Shown here: piece after piece, positions 1-11,500 of the stretch
Layout of the letters: each line of letters starts with the position of its first letter
How positions within the stretch are numbered: position 1 is the first letter of the stretch
NCBI RefSeq assembly: GCF_032854445.1
Contig: NW_027017990.1
Location: 1 to 64,000 of the forward strand
DNA from: Liolophura sinensis
Lineage: Eukaryota; Mollusca; Polyplacophora; Chitonida; Chitonidae
Direction of reading: 5' to 3'
Length of the DNA stretch: 64,000 bases
The notes under the pieces: model-generated
What the model was told of the DNA's origin: nothing
The model's input: only the letters and a program-made list of their open reading frames with translations
The model's database searches: none
Made by a program: the position numbers and the translations under genes

Positions 1-158
1 AAACAAAAGGTACTTGATACAGTCTGCTGTAAAAAGTACAATTGAACACTGACCCACATCAATAAGGTGCCAAAAGATGCGCAATTGGGCCAGGCATCTC
101 CAGCTGTTGAAAAATTGCAAATTTCCTTGGTTTCCATGGATTAAGAGCCGTTGCTGGG

Positions 159-164
159 CACGTG
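159..164. other. Palindromic E-box CACGTG (reference copy)
   Basis: The canonical CACGTG hexamer occurs once per monomer at the landmark position, within GGGCACGTGATC. The one loss noticed is CACGTA at about 35932-35937. CACGTG is the known target of bHLH-zipper proteins, but a hexamer alone is weak evidence. Confidence 0.45.
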
Positions 165-428
165 ATCTTGACATCATTGATTATTCATTTGTGGCTACAG
201 CCAAAAGTATTGGTCGGAGAGCAACGCGGTTTGCACCATTCGATTTCTCGTCACAAAATACGTCGGATTAGCCTCTTACCAGCAGCATTGGAACAGTTTT
301 TCTACTTTTGGATTTTTGCCTGGTCTTTTTGCGAATTGAAATCGGCTACATTAACTATGTACAATCGCGACTGGTCATTACTATATTCAACTTTTCATTA
401 TAAGTTATGTGCCCTTCGGTAGCCCAGA

Positions 429-436
429 CGACGTCA
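429..436. other. CRE-like CGACGTCA (reference copy)
   Basis: The core GACGTC is palindromic and the 8-mer differs by one base from the bZIP/CREB consensus TGACGTCA. It is present in all full monomers seen and removed in the two 75 bp-deleted monomers (58493 and 62819). Binding is not shown. Confidence 0.45.
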
Positions 437-442
437 AATCTT

Positions 443-455
443 TGGGCCAAGCCCA
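443..455. other. Short dyad TGGGC-CAA-GCCCA (reference copy)
   Basis: A five-base-pair stem with a three-base loop lies just downstream of CGACGTCA in each monomer. It is too short to be a terminator or structured RNA by itself. A variant TTGGGTCAAGCCC at about 42267 and 52723 weakens the stem. Confidence 0.45.
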
Positions 456-512
456 TTTAACTCACCCAGCAAATGTCTTACTTCTAAGTCGAAGACAAAC
501 TCAATGTCTTTA

Positions 513-524
513 TCTACATGTAGA
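513..524. other. 12 bp perfect palindrome TCTACATGTAGA (reference copy)
   Basis: Reads the same on both strands and is present in essentially every monomer. The only broken case noticed is TCTACATTTAGA at about 45643-45654. It could be a binding site for a dimeric protein or may be without function; no function is shown by the sequence. Confidence 0.6.
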
Positions 525-546
525 AAAACCACACCATTTGTATATC

Positions 547-556
547 AAAAAAAAAA
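547..556 (+). repeat. Variable poly-A tract of each monomer (reference position)
   Basis: Each monomer has an A-run of about 6-12 bases after TATATC, TATATA or TTTATA, followed by CAAAAGG, CACAAGG or ATACAAGG. It is ten A here. This is the main source of the 549-553 bp period variation, and tract forms are useful for matching monomers. Expected causes are replication slippage or homopolymer sequencing error. Confidence 0.85.
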
Positions 557-562
557 CAAAAG

Positions 563-592
563 GTACTTGATACAATCCGCTGTAAAAAGTAC
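563..592. other. Spaced inverted repeat GTACTT / AAGTAC (reference copy)
   Basis: GTACTT at 563-568 and AAGTAC at 587-592 are exact inverted repeats with an 18-base spacer. The spacer is one of the more variable parts of the monomer (CAATCCGCTGT versus CAGTCTGCTGT; TAAAAAG versus TGAAAAG). Variants that break one arm include GGTACATGATAC (about 6617, 16528, 18177, 30285) and AGTTACTTG (about 55592, 59367, 63693). Confidence 0.4.
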
Positions 593-1093
593 AACTCAAC
601 ACTGACCCACATCAATAAAGTGCCAAAGGATGCCCAATTGGGCCAGGCATCTCCAGCTGTTGAAAAATTGCAAATTTCCTTGGTTTCCATGGAGTAAGAG
701 CCGTTGCTGGGCACGTGATCTTGACATCATTGATTATTCATTTGTGGCTACAGCCAAAAGTATTGGTCGGAGAGCAACGCGGTTTGCACCATTCGATTTC
801 TCGTCACAAAATACGTCGGATTAGCCTCTTACCAGCAGCATTAGAACAGTTTTTCTACTTTTGGATTTTTGCCTGGTCTTTTTGCGAATTGAAATCGGCT
901 ACATTAACTATGAACAATCGCGACTGGTCATTACTATATTCAACTTTTCATTATAAGTTATGTGCCCTTCGGTAGCCCAGACGACGTCAAATCTTTGGGC
1001 CAAGCCCATTTAACTCACCCAGCAAATGTCTTACTTCTAAGTCGAAGACAAACTCAATGTCTTTATCTACATGTAGAAAAACCACACCATTTG

Positions 1094-1101
1094 TATATAA
1101 A
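1094..1101 (+). other. TATA-box-like TATATAAA (example copy)
   Basis: Many monomers carry TATATAAA before the poly-A tract, matching the TATA-box consensus TATAWAAR. Other monomers have TATATCAA or TTTATAAA here, so the match is not conserved across the array. No conserved gene start follows, so promoter activity is only a possibility. Confidence 0.2.
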
Positions 1102-1984
1102 AAAAACACAAGGTACTTGATACAATCCGCTGTAAAAAGTACAATTAAACACTGACCCACATCAATAAGATGCCAAAGGATGCGCAATTGGGCCAGGCAT
1201 CTCCAGCTGTTGAAAAATTGCAAATTTCCTTGGTTTCCATGGAGTAAGAGCCGTTGGTGGGCACGTGATCTTGACATCATTGATTATTCATTTGTGGCTA
1301 CAGCCAAAAGTATTGGTCGGAGAGCAACGCGGTTTGCACCATTCGATTTCTCGTCACAAAATACGTCGGATTAGCCTCTTACCAGCAGCATTGGAACAGT
1401 TTTTCTACTTTTGGATTTTTGCCTGGTCTTTTTGCGAATTGAAATCGGCTACATTAACTATGTACAATCGCGACTGGTCATTACTATATTCAACTTTTCA
1501 TTATAAGTTATGTGCCCTTCGGTAGCCCAGACGACGTCAAATCTTTGGGCCAAGCCCATTTAACTCACCCAGCAAATGTCTTACTTCTAAGTCGAAGACA
1601 AACTCAATGTCTTTATCTACATGTAGAAAAACCACACCATTTGTATATCAAAAAAAACAAAAGGTACTTGATACAATCCGCTGTAAAAAGTACAATTGAA
1701 CACTGACCCACATCAATAAGGTGCCAAAGGATGCGCAATTGGGCCAGGCATCTCCAGCTGTTGAAAAATTGCAAATTTCCTTGGTTTCCATGGAGTAAGA
1801 GCCGTTGCTGGGCACGTGATCTTGACATCATTGATTATTCATTTGTGGCTACAGCCAAAAGTATTGGTCGGAGAGCAACGCGGTTTGCACCATTCGATTT
1901 CTCGTCACAAAATACGTCGGATTAGCCTCTTACCAGCAGCATTGGAACAGTTTTTCTACTTTTGGATTTTTGCCTGGTCTTTTT

Positions 1985-2285
1985 GCTAATTGAAATCGGC
2001 TACATTAACTATGTACAATCGCGACTGGTCATTACTATATTCAGCATTTCATTATAAGTTATGTGCCCTTCGGTAGCCCAGACGACGTCAAGTCTTTGGG
2101 CCAAGCCCATTTAACTCACCCAGCAAATGTCTTACTTCTAAGTCGAAGACAAACTCAATGTCTTTATCTACATGTAGAAAAACCACACCATTTGTTTATA
2201 AAAAAAAACAAAAGGTACTTGATACAGTCTGCTGTAAAAAGTACAATTGAACACTGACCCACATCAATAAGGTGCCAAAAGATGC
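1985..2285 (+). repeat. B-type haplotype block (first complete example)
   Basis: A linked set of variants marks a subfamily: TTTTGCTAATTG for TTTTGCGAATTG, TTCAGCATTTC for TTCAACTTTTC, GTCAAGTCTTTGG for GTCAAATCTTTGG, TTGTTTATAAA for TTGTATATAAA, ACAGTCTGCTG for ACAATCCGCTG, and CCAAAAGATGCGC for CCAAAGGATGCGC. Blocks with TTGTTTATAAA lie near 2193, 6599, 8250, 10451, 12101, 14856, 17057, 18704, 22006, 23655, 25309, 26959, 28612, 30811, 39613, 41815, 47870, 52271, 55021, 56671, 57771, 59898 and 62098. Many are partial. Several also have TTCCACTTTTGG or TTACTCCTAAG. Confidence 0.85.
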
Positions 2286-2399
2286 GCAATTGGGCCAGGC
2301 ATCTCCAGCTGTTGAAAAATTGCAAATTTCCTTGGTTTCCATGGATTAAGAGCCGTTGCTGGGCACGTGATCTTGACATCATTGATTATTCATTTGTGG

Positions 2400-5300
2400 C
2401 TACAGCCAAAAGTATTGGTCGGAGAGCAACGCGGTTTGCACCATTCGATTTCTCGTCACAAAATACGTCGGATTAGCCTCTTACCAGCAGCATTGGAACA
2501 GTTTTTCTACTTTTGGATTTTTGCCTGGTCTTTTTGCGAATTGAAATCGGCTACATTAACTATGTACAATCGCGACTGGTCATTACTATATTCAACTTTT
2601 CATTATAAGTTATGTGCCCTTCGGTAGCCCAGACGACGTCAAATCTTTGGGCCAAGCCCATTTAACTCACCCAGCAAATGTCTTACTTCTAAGTCGAAGA
2701 CAAACTCAATGTCTTTATCTACATGTAGAAAAACCACACCATTTGTATATAAAAAAAACACAAGGTACTTGATACAATCCGCTGTAAAAAGTACAATTGA
2801 ACACTGACCCACATCAATAAGGTGCCAAAGGATGCGCAATTGGGCCAGGCATCTCCAGCTGTTGAAAAATTGCAAATTTCCTTGGTTTCCATGGAGTAAG
2901 AGCCGTTGCTGGGCACGTGATCTTGACATCATTGATTATTCATTTGTGGCTACAGCCAAAAGTATTGGTCGGAGAGCAACGCGGTTTGCACCATTCGATT
3001 TCTCGTCACAAAATACGTCGGATTAGCCTCTTACCAGCAGCATTGGAACAGTTTTTCTACTTTTGGATTTTTGCCTGGTCTTTTTGCGAATTGAAATCGG
3101 CTACATTAACTATGTACAATCGCGACTGGTCATTACTATATTCAACTTTTCATTATAAGTTATGTGCCCTTCGGTAGCCCAGACGACGTCAAATCTTTGG
3201 GCCAAGCCCATTTAACTCACCCAGCAAATGTCTTACTTCTAAGTCGAAGACAAACTCAATGTCTTTATCTACATGTAGAAAAACCACACCATTTGTATAT
3301 CAAAAAAAAACAAAAGGTACTTGATACAATCCGCTGTAAAAAGTACAACTCAACACTGACCCACATCAATAAGGTGCCAAAGGATGCCCAATTGGGCCAG
3401 GCATCTCCAGCTGTTGAAAAATTGCAAATTTCCTTGGTTTCCATGGAGTAAGAGCCGTTGCTGGGCACGTGATCTTGACATCATTGATTATTCATTTGTG
3501 GCTACAGCCAAAAGTATTGGTCGGAGAGCAACGCGGTTTGCACCATTCGATTTCTCGTCACAAAATACGTCGGATTAGCCTCTTACCAGCAGCATTAGAA
3601 CAGTTTTTCTACTTTTGGATTTTTGCCTGGTCTTTTTGCGAATTGAAATCGGCTACATTAACTATGTACAGTCGCGACTGGTCATTACTATATTCAACTT
3701 TTCATCATAAGTTATGTGCCCTTCGGTAGCCCAGACGACGTCAAATCTTTGGGCCAAGCCCATTTAACTCACCCAGCAAATGTCTTACTTCTAAGTCGAA
3801 GACAAACTCAATGTCTTTATCTACATGTAGAAAAACCACACCATTTGTATATCAAAAAAAACAAAAGGTACTTGATACAATCCGCTGTAAAAAGTACAAT
3901 TGAACACTGACCCACATCAATAAGGTGCCAAAGGATGCGCAATTGGGCCAGGCATCTCCAGCTGTTGAAAAATTGCAAATTTCCTTGGTTTCCATGGAGT
4001 AAGAGCCGTTGCTGGGCACGTGATCTTGACATCATTGATTATTCATTTGTGGCTACAGCCAAAAGTATTGGTCGGAGAGCAACGCGGTTTGCACCATTCG
4101 ATTTCTCGTCACAAAATACGTCGGATTAGCCTCTTACCAGCAGCATTGGAACAGTTTTTCTACTTTTGGATTTTTGCCTGGTCTTTTTGCGAATTGAAAT
4201 CGGCTACATTAACTATGTACAATCGCGACTGGTCATTACTATATTCAACTTTTCATTATAAGTTATGTGCCCTTCGGTAGCCCAGACGACGTCAAATCTT
4301 TGGGCCAAGCCCATTTAACTCACCCAGCAAATGTCTTACTTCTAAGTCGAAGACAAACTCAATGTCTTTATCTACATGTAGAAAAACCACACCATTTGTA
4401 TATAAAAAAAACACAAGGTACTTGATACAATCCGCTGTAAAAAGTACAATTGAACACTGACCCACATCAATAAGGTGCCAAAGGATGCGCAATTGGGCCA
4501 GGCATCTCCAGCTGTTGAAAAATTGCAAATTTCCTTGGTTTCCATGGAGTAAGAGCCGTTGCTGGGCACGTGATCTTGACATCATTGATTATTCATTTGT
4601 GGCTACAGCCAAAAGTATTGGTCGGAGAGCAACGCGGTTTGCACCATTCGATTTCTCGTCACAAAATACGTCGGATTAGCCTCTTACCAGCAGCATTGGA
4701 ACAGTTTTTCTACTTTTGGATTTTTGCCTGGTCTTTTTGCGAATTGAAATCGGCTACATTAACTATGTACAATCGCGACTGGTCATTACTATATTCAACT
4801 TTTCATTATAAGTTATGTGCCCTTCGGTAGCCCAGACGACGTCAAATCTTTGGGCCAAGCCCATTTAACTCACCCAGCAAATGTCTTACTTCTAAGTCGA
4901 AGACAAACTCAATGTCTTTATCTACATGTAGAAAAACCACACCATTTGTATATCAAAAAAAAACAAAAGGTACTTGATACAATCCGCTGTAAAAAGTACA
5001 ACTCAACACTGACCCACATCAATAAAGTGCCAAAGGATGCCCAATTGGGCCAGGCATCTCCAGCTGTTGAAAAATTGCAAATTTCCTTGGTTTCCATGGA
5101 GTAAGAGCCGTTGCTGGGCACGTGATCTTGACATCATTGATTATTCATTTGTGGCTACAGCCAAAAGTATTGGTCGGAGAGCAACGCGGTTTGCACCATT
5201 CGATTTCTCGTCACAAAATACGTCGGATTAGCCTCTTACCAGCAGCATTAGAACAGTTTTTCTACTTTTGGATTTTTGCCTGGTCTTTTTGCGAATTGAA

Positions 5301-5500
5301 ATCGGCTACATTAACTATGTACAGTCGCGACTGGTCATTACTATATTCAACTTTTCATCATAAGTTATGTGCCCTTCGGTAGCCCAGACGACGTCAAATC
5401 TTTGGGCCAAGCCCATTTAACTCACCCAGCAAATGTCTTACTTCTAAGTCGAAGACAAACTCAATGTCTTTATCTACATGTAGAAAAACCACACCATTTG
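2400..5500 (+). repeat. Three-monomer tandem duplication (1653 bp offset)
   Basis: About 2.4-3.85 kb matches about 4.05-5.5 kb at an offset of 1653 bp (1652 in places). Shared rare variants are ACAACTCAACACTG (about 3347 and 5000), ATTAGAACAG, TACAGTCGCGAC followed by CATCATAAG (about 3666-3710 and 5319-5363), and the same sequence of poly-A tract forms. One visible difference is AATAAGGTGCC versus AATAAAGTGCC. The match ends where the next tract changes form (TATATCAAA at about 3849, TATATAAAA at about 5502). Edges are uncertain by a few hundred bp because all monomers are similar. Confidence 0.8.
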
Positions 5501-8500
5501 TATATAAAAAAAACACAAGGTACTTGATACAATCCGCTGTAAAAAGTACAATTAAACACTGACCCACATCAATAAGATGCCAAAGGATGCGCAATTGGGC
5601 CAGGCATCTCCAGCTGTTGAAAAATTGCAAATTTCCTTGGTTTCCATGGAGTAAGAGCCGTTGCTGGGCACGTGATCTTGACATCATTGATTATTCATTT
5701 GTGGCTACAGCCAAAAGTATTGGTCGGAGAGCAACGCGGTTTGCACCATTCGATTTCTCGTCACAAAATACGTCGGATTAGCCTCTTACCAGCAGCATTG
5801 GAACAGTTTTTCTACTTTTGGATTTTTGCCTGGTCTTTTTGCGAATTGAAATCGGCTACATTAACTATGTACAATCGCGACTGGTCATTACTATATTCAA
5901 CTTTTCATTATAAGTTATGTGCCCTTCGGTAGCCCAGACGACGTCAAATCTTTGGGCCAAGCCCATTTAACTCACCCAGCAAATGTCTTACTTCTAAGTC
6001 GAAGACAAACTCAATGTCTTTATCTACATGTAGAAAAACCACACCATTTGTATATCAAAAAAAACAAAAGGTACTTGATACAATCCGCTGTAAAAAGTAC
6101 AATTGAACACTGACCCACATCAATAAGGTGCCAAAGGATGCGCAATTGGGCCAGGCATCTCCAGCTGTTGAAAAATTGCAAATTTCCTTGGTTTCCATGG
6201 AGTAAGAGCCGTTGCTGGGCACGTGATCTTCACATCATTGATTATTCATTTGTGGCTACAGCCAAAAGTATTGGTCGGAGAGCAACGCGGTTTGCACCAT
6301 TCGATTTCTCGTCACAAAATACGTCGGATTAGCCTCTTACCAGCAGCATTGGAACAGTTTTTCCACTTTTGGATTTTTGCCTGGTCTTTTTGCTAATTGA
6401 AATCGGCTACATTAACTATGTACAATCGCGACTGGTCATTACTATATTCAGCATTTCATTATAAGTTATGTGCCCTTCGGTAGCCCAGACGACGTCAAGT
6501 CTTTGGGCCAAGCCCATTTAACTCACCCAGCAAATGTCTTACTTCTAAGTCGAAGACAAACTCAATGTCTTTATCTACATGTAGAAAAACCACACCATTT
6601 GTTTATAAAAAAAAACAAAAGGTACATGATACAGTCTGCTGTAAAAAGTACAATTGAACACTGACCCACATCAATAAGGTGCCAAAAGATGCGCAATTGG
6701 GCCAGGCATCTCCAGCTGTTGAAAAATTGCAAATTTCCTTGGTTTCCATGGATTAAGAGCCGTTGCTGGGCACGTGATCTTGACATCATTGATTATTCAT
6801 TTGTGGCTACAGCCAAAAGTATTGGTCGGAGAGCAACGCGGTTTGCACCATTCGATTTCTCGTCACAAAATACGTCGGATTAGCCTCTTACCAGCAGCAT
6901 TGGAACAGTTTTTCTACTTTTGGATTTTTGCCTGGTCTTTTTGCGAATTGAAATCGGCTACATTAACTATGTACAATCGCGACTGGTCATTACTATATTC
7001 AACTTTTCATTATAAGTTATGTGCCCTTCGGTAGCCCAGACGACGTCAAATCTTTGGGCCAAGCCCATTTAACTCACCCAGCAAATGTCTTACTTCTAAG
7101 TCGAAGACAAACTCAATGTCTTTATCTACATGTAGAAAAACCACACCATTTGTATATAAAAAAAACACAAGGTACTTGATACAATCCGCTGTAAAAAGTA
7201 CAATTGAACACTGACCCACATCAATAAGGTGCCAAAGGATGCGCAATTGGGCCAGGCATCTCCAGCTGTTGAAAAATTGCAAATTTCCTTGGTTTCCATG
7301 GAGTAAGAGCCGTTGCTGGGCACGTGATCTTGACATCATTGATTATTCATTTGTGGCTACAGCCAAAAGTATTGGTCGGAGAGCAACGCGGTTTGCACCA
7401 TTCGATTTCTCGTCACAAAATACGTCGGATTAGCCTCTTACCAGCAGCATTGGAACAGTTTTTCTACTTTTGGATTTTTGCCTGGTCTTTTTGCGAATTG
7501 AAATCGGCTACATTAACTATGTACAATCGCGACTGGTCATTACTATATTCAACTTTTCATTATAAGTTATGTGCCCTTCGGTAGCCCAGACGACGTCAAA
7601 TCTTTGGGCCAAGCCCATTTAACTCACCCAGCAAATGTCTTACTTCTAAGTCGAAGACAAACTCAATGTCTTTATCTACATGTAGAAAAACCACACCATT
7701 TGTATATCAAAAAAACACAAGGTACTTGATACAATCCGCTGTAAAAAGTACAATTGAACACTGACCCACATCAATAAGGTGCCAAAGGATGCGCAATTGG
7801 GCCAGGCATCTCCAGCTGTTGAAAAATTGCAAATTTCCTTGGTTTCCATGGAGTAAGAGCCGTTGCTGGGCACGTGATCTTGACATCATTGATTATTCAT
7901 TTGTGGCTACAGCCAAAAGTATTGGTCGGAGAGCAACGCGGTTTGCACCATTCGATTTCTCGTCACAAAATACGTCGGATTAGCCTCTTACCAGCAGCAT
8001 TGGAACAGTTTTTCCACTTTTGGATTTTTGCCTGGTCTTTTTGCGAATTGAAATCGGCTACATTAACTATGTACAATCGCGACTGGTCATTACTATATTC
8101 AGCATTTCATTATAAGTTATGTGCCCTTCGGTAGCCCAGACGACGTCAAGTCTTTGGGCCAAGCCCATTTAACTCACCCAGCAAATGTCTTACTTCTAAG
8201 TCGAAGACAAACTCAATGTCTTTATCTACATGTAGAAAAACCACACCATTTGTTTATAAAAAAAAAAACAAGGTACTTGATACAGTCTGCTGTAAAAAGT
8301 ACAATTGAACACTGACCCACATCAATAAGGTGCCAAAAGATGCGCAATTGGGCCAGGCATCTCCAGCTGTTGAAAAATTGCAAATTTCCTTGGTTTCCAT
8401 GGAGTAAGAACCGTTGCTGGGCACGTGATCTTGACATCATTGATTATTCATTTGTGGCTACAGCCAAAAGTATTGGTCGGAGAGCAACGCGGTTTGCACC

Positions 8501-11500
8501 ATTCGATTTCTCGTCACAAAATACGTCGGATTAGCCTCTTACCAGCAGCATTGGAACAGTTTTTCTACTTTTGGATTTTTGCCTGGTCTTTTTGCGAATT
8601 GAAATCGGCTACATTAACTATGTACAATCGCGACTGGTCATTACTATATTCAACTTTTCATTATAAGTTATGTGCCCTTCGGTAGCCCAGACGACGTCAA
8701 ATCTTTGGGCCAAGCCCATTTAACTCACCCAGCAAATGTCTTACTTCTAAGTCGAAGACAAACTCAATGTCTTTATCTACATGTAGAAAAACCACACCAT
8801 TTGTATATAAAAAAAACACAAGGTACTTGATACAATCCGCTGTAAAAAGTACACTTGAACACTGACCCACATCAATAAGTTGCCAAAGGATGCCCAATTG
8901 GGCCAGGCATCTCCAGCTGTTGAAAAATTGCAAATTTCCTTGGTTTCCATGGAGTAAGAGCCGTTGCTGGGCACGTGATCTTGACATCATTGATTATTCA
9001 TTTGTGGCTACAGCCAAAAGTATTGGTCGGAGAGCAACGCGGTTTGCACCATTCGATTTCTCGTCACAAAATACGTCGGATTAGCCTCTTACCAGCAGCA
9101 TTGGAACAGTTTTTCTACTTTTGGATTTTTGCCTGGTCTTTTTGCGAATTGAAATCGGCTACATTAACTATGTACAATCGCGACTGGTCATTACTATATT
9201 CAACTTTTCATTATAAGTTATGTGCCCTTCGGTAGCCCAGACGACGTCAAATCTTTGGGCCAAGCCCATTTAACTCACCCAGCAAATGTCTTACTTCTAA
9301 GTCGAAGACAAACTCAATGTCTTTATCTACATGTAGAAAAACCACACCATTTGTATATAAAAAAAACACTAGGTACTTGATACAATCCGCTGTAAAAAGT
9401 ACAATTGAACACTGACCCACATCAAATAGGTGCCAAAGGATGCGCAATTGGGCCAGGCATCTCCAGCTGTTGAAAAATTGCAAATTTCCTTGGTTTCCAT
9501 GGAGTAAGAGCCCTTGCTGGGCACGTGATCTTGACATCATTGATTATTCATTTGTGGCTACAGCCAAAAGTATTGGTCAGAGAGCAACGCGGTTTGCACC
9601 ATTCGATTTCTCGTCACAAAATACGTCGGATTAGCCTCTTACCAGCAGCATTGGAACAGTTTTTCTACTTTTGGATTTTTGCCTGTTCTTTTTGCGAATT
9701 GAAATCGGCTACATTAACTATGTACAATCGCGACTGGTCATTACTATATTCAACTTTTCATTATAAGTTATGTGCCCTTCGGTAGCCCAGACGACGTCAA
9801 ATCTTTGGGCCAAGCCCATTTAACTCACCCAGCAAATGTCTTACTTCTAATTCGAAGACAAACTCAATGTCTTTATCTACATGTAGAAAAACCACACCAT
9901 TTGTATATAAAAAAAACAAAAGGTACTTGATACAATCCGCTGTAAAAAGTACAATTGAACACTGACCCACATCAATAAGGTGCCAAAGGATGCGCAATTG
10001 GGCCAGGCATCTCCAGCTGTTGAAAAATTGCAAATTTCCTTGGTTTCCATGGGGTAAGAACCGTTGCTGGGCACGTGATCTTGACATCACTGATTATTCA
10101 TTTGTGGCTACAGCCAAAAGTATTGGTCGGAGAGCAACGCGGTTTGCACCATTCGATTTCTCGTCACAAAATACGTCGGATTAGCCTCTTACCAGCAGCA
10201 TTGGAACAGTTTTTCTACTTTTGGATTTTTGCCTGGTCTTTTTGCGAATTGAAATCGGCTACATTAACTATGTACAATCGCGACTGGTCATTACTATATT
10301 CAACTTTTCATTATAAGTTATGTGCCCTTCGGTAGCCCAGACGACGTCAAATCTTTGGGCCAAGCCCATTTAACTCACCCAGCAAATGTCTTACTCCTAA
10401 GTCGAAGACAAACTCAATGTCTTTATCTACATGTAGAAAAACCACACCATTTGTTTATAAAAAAACACAAGGTACTTGATACAGTCTGCTGTAAAAAGTA
10501 CAATTGAACACTGACCCAAATTAATAAGGTGCCAAAAGATGCGCAATTGGGCCAGGCATCTCCAGCTGTTGAAAAATTGCAAATTTCTATGGTTTCCATG
10601 GATTAAAAGCCGTTGCTGGGCACGTGATCTTGACATCATTGATTATTCATTTGTGGCTACAGCCAAAAGTATTGGTCGGAGAGCAACGCGGTTTGCACCA
10701 TTCGATTTCTCGTCACAAAATACGTCGGATTAGCCTCTTACCAGCAGCATTGGAACAGTTTTTCTACTTTTGGATTTTTGCCTGGTCTTTTTGCGAATTG
10801 AAATCGGCTACATTAACTATGTACAATCGCGACTGGTCATTACTATATTCAACTTTTCATTATAAGTTATGTGCCCTTCGGTTGCCCAGACGACGTCAAA
10901 TCTTTGGGCCAAGCCCATTTAACTCACCCAGCAAATGTCTTACTTCTAAGTCGAAGAAAAACTCAATGTCTTTATCTACATGTAGAAAAACCACACCATT
11001 TGTACATAAAAAAAAACACAAGGTACTTGATACAATCCGCTGTAAAAAGTACAATTGAACACTGACCCACATCAATAAGGTGCCAAAGGATGCGCAATTG
11101 GGCCAGGCATCTCCAGCTGTCGAAAAATTGCAAATTTCCTTGGTTTCCATGGAGTAAGAGCCGTTGCTGGGCACGTGATCTTCACATCATTGATTATTCA
11201 TTTGTGGCTACAGCCAAAAGCACTGGTCAGAGAGCAACGCGGTTTGCACCATTCGATTTCTCGTCACAAAATACGTCGGATTAGCCTCTTACCAGCAGCA
11301 TTGGAACAGTTTTTCTACTTTTGGATTTTTGCCTGTTCCTTTTGCGAATTGAAATCGGCTACATTAACTATGTACAATCGCGACTGGTCATTACTATATT
11401 CAACTTTTCATTATAAGTTATGTGCCCTTCGGTAGCCCAGACGACGTCAAATCTTTGGGCCAAGCCCATTTAACTCACCCAGCAAATGTCTTACTTCTAA

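Larger units (their letters stand above)
162..714 (+). repeat. Reference monomer (first complete unit, 553 bp)
   Basis: Taken as the reference unit, in an arbitrary phase starting just inside the CACGTG site. Order of landmarks: a TGGCTACAGCCA imperfect palindrome; the GGTCGGAGAGCAACGCGG stretch; a T-rich section (TTTTTCTACTTTTGGATTTTT) of which the last part reads GCCTGGTCTTTTTGCG; CGACGTCA at 429; the TGGGC/GCCCA dyad at 443; TCTACATGTAGA at 513; a poly-A tract at 547; the GTACTT/AAGTAC dyad at 563-592; an A/T-rich GAAAAATTGCAAATTT stretch; TCCATGGA; and the next CACGTG. The phase has no biological meaning because no array edge is visible. Confidence 0.95.
500..7650 (+). repeat. Eight-monomer duplication (4407 bp offset)
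   Basis: About 0.5-3.2 kb corresponds to about 4.9-7.6 kb with a constant offset of 4407 bp. Markers found in both are ACAACTCAACAC, ATTAGAACAG, the ATTAAACACTG plus AATAAGATGCC monomer (about 1142-1170 and 5549-5577), and the B-type monomer with TTTTGCTAATTG (1982 and 6389) followed by the GGATTAAGAGCC variant (2344 and 6751). Small differences exist, for example GATCTTCACATC at 6224 and GGTACATGATAC near 6620. The three-monomer duplication at 2.4-5.5 kb is nested inside the 4407 bp period. Confidence 0.75.
1..9440 (+). repeat. Array region 1 (17 monomer starts) with 8-mer and 3-mer duplications
   Basis: Monomer landmarks at 162, 715, 1265, 1816, 2367, 2917, 3469, 4020, 4570, 5122, 5672, 6223, 6774, 7324, 7874, 8425 and 8975. 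The region opens inside a B-type monomer, shown by the CAGTCTGCTGT variant at about 21-31. Monomers starting at 715, 3469 and 5122 share the rare variants ACAACTCAACACTG just upstream and ATTAGAACAG inside, which ties them together as copies. No gene is present in the region. Confidence 0.93.

Noticed and set aside
290-345. Sm-site-like ATTTTTG within the T-rich segment
   Set aside because: Short T-runs are frequent in this segment; no flanking stems or snRNA sequence support an Sm RNA.
162-422. Recurrent open frame of 86 codons (GTG start) in most monomers, and companion frames of 64 codons
   Set aside because: It recurs because the monomer recurs. The start is the E-box GTG, there is no recognisable domain, several other frames on both strands of the same DNA are equally open, and B-type monomers carry an in-frame TAA (for example at 1987) or lose the frame by indel (24515) without any compensating change.
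408-430. U6 snRNA-like start (GTGCCCTTCGGTAGCCCAGA)
   Set aside because: Resembles the first bases of U6 only in a short hairpin-like stretch; the rest of the conserved U6 sequence does not follow, so the match is coincidental.
987-1280. Reverse-strand 97-codon frame repeated across the array
   Set aside because: It overlaps the forward frames, includes the poly-A/poly-T tract whose length varies and shifts the frame between monomers, and has no recognisable domain.
10624-11058. Longest forward open frame (144 codons)
   Set aside because: It arises from one substitution (CGGTTGCCC for CGGTAGCCC at about 10881) that removes the usual stop; the extension runs into the poly-A tract region and resembles no protein I know.
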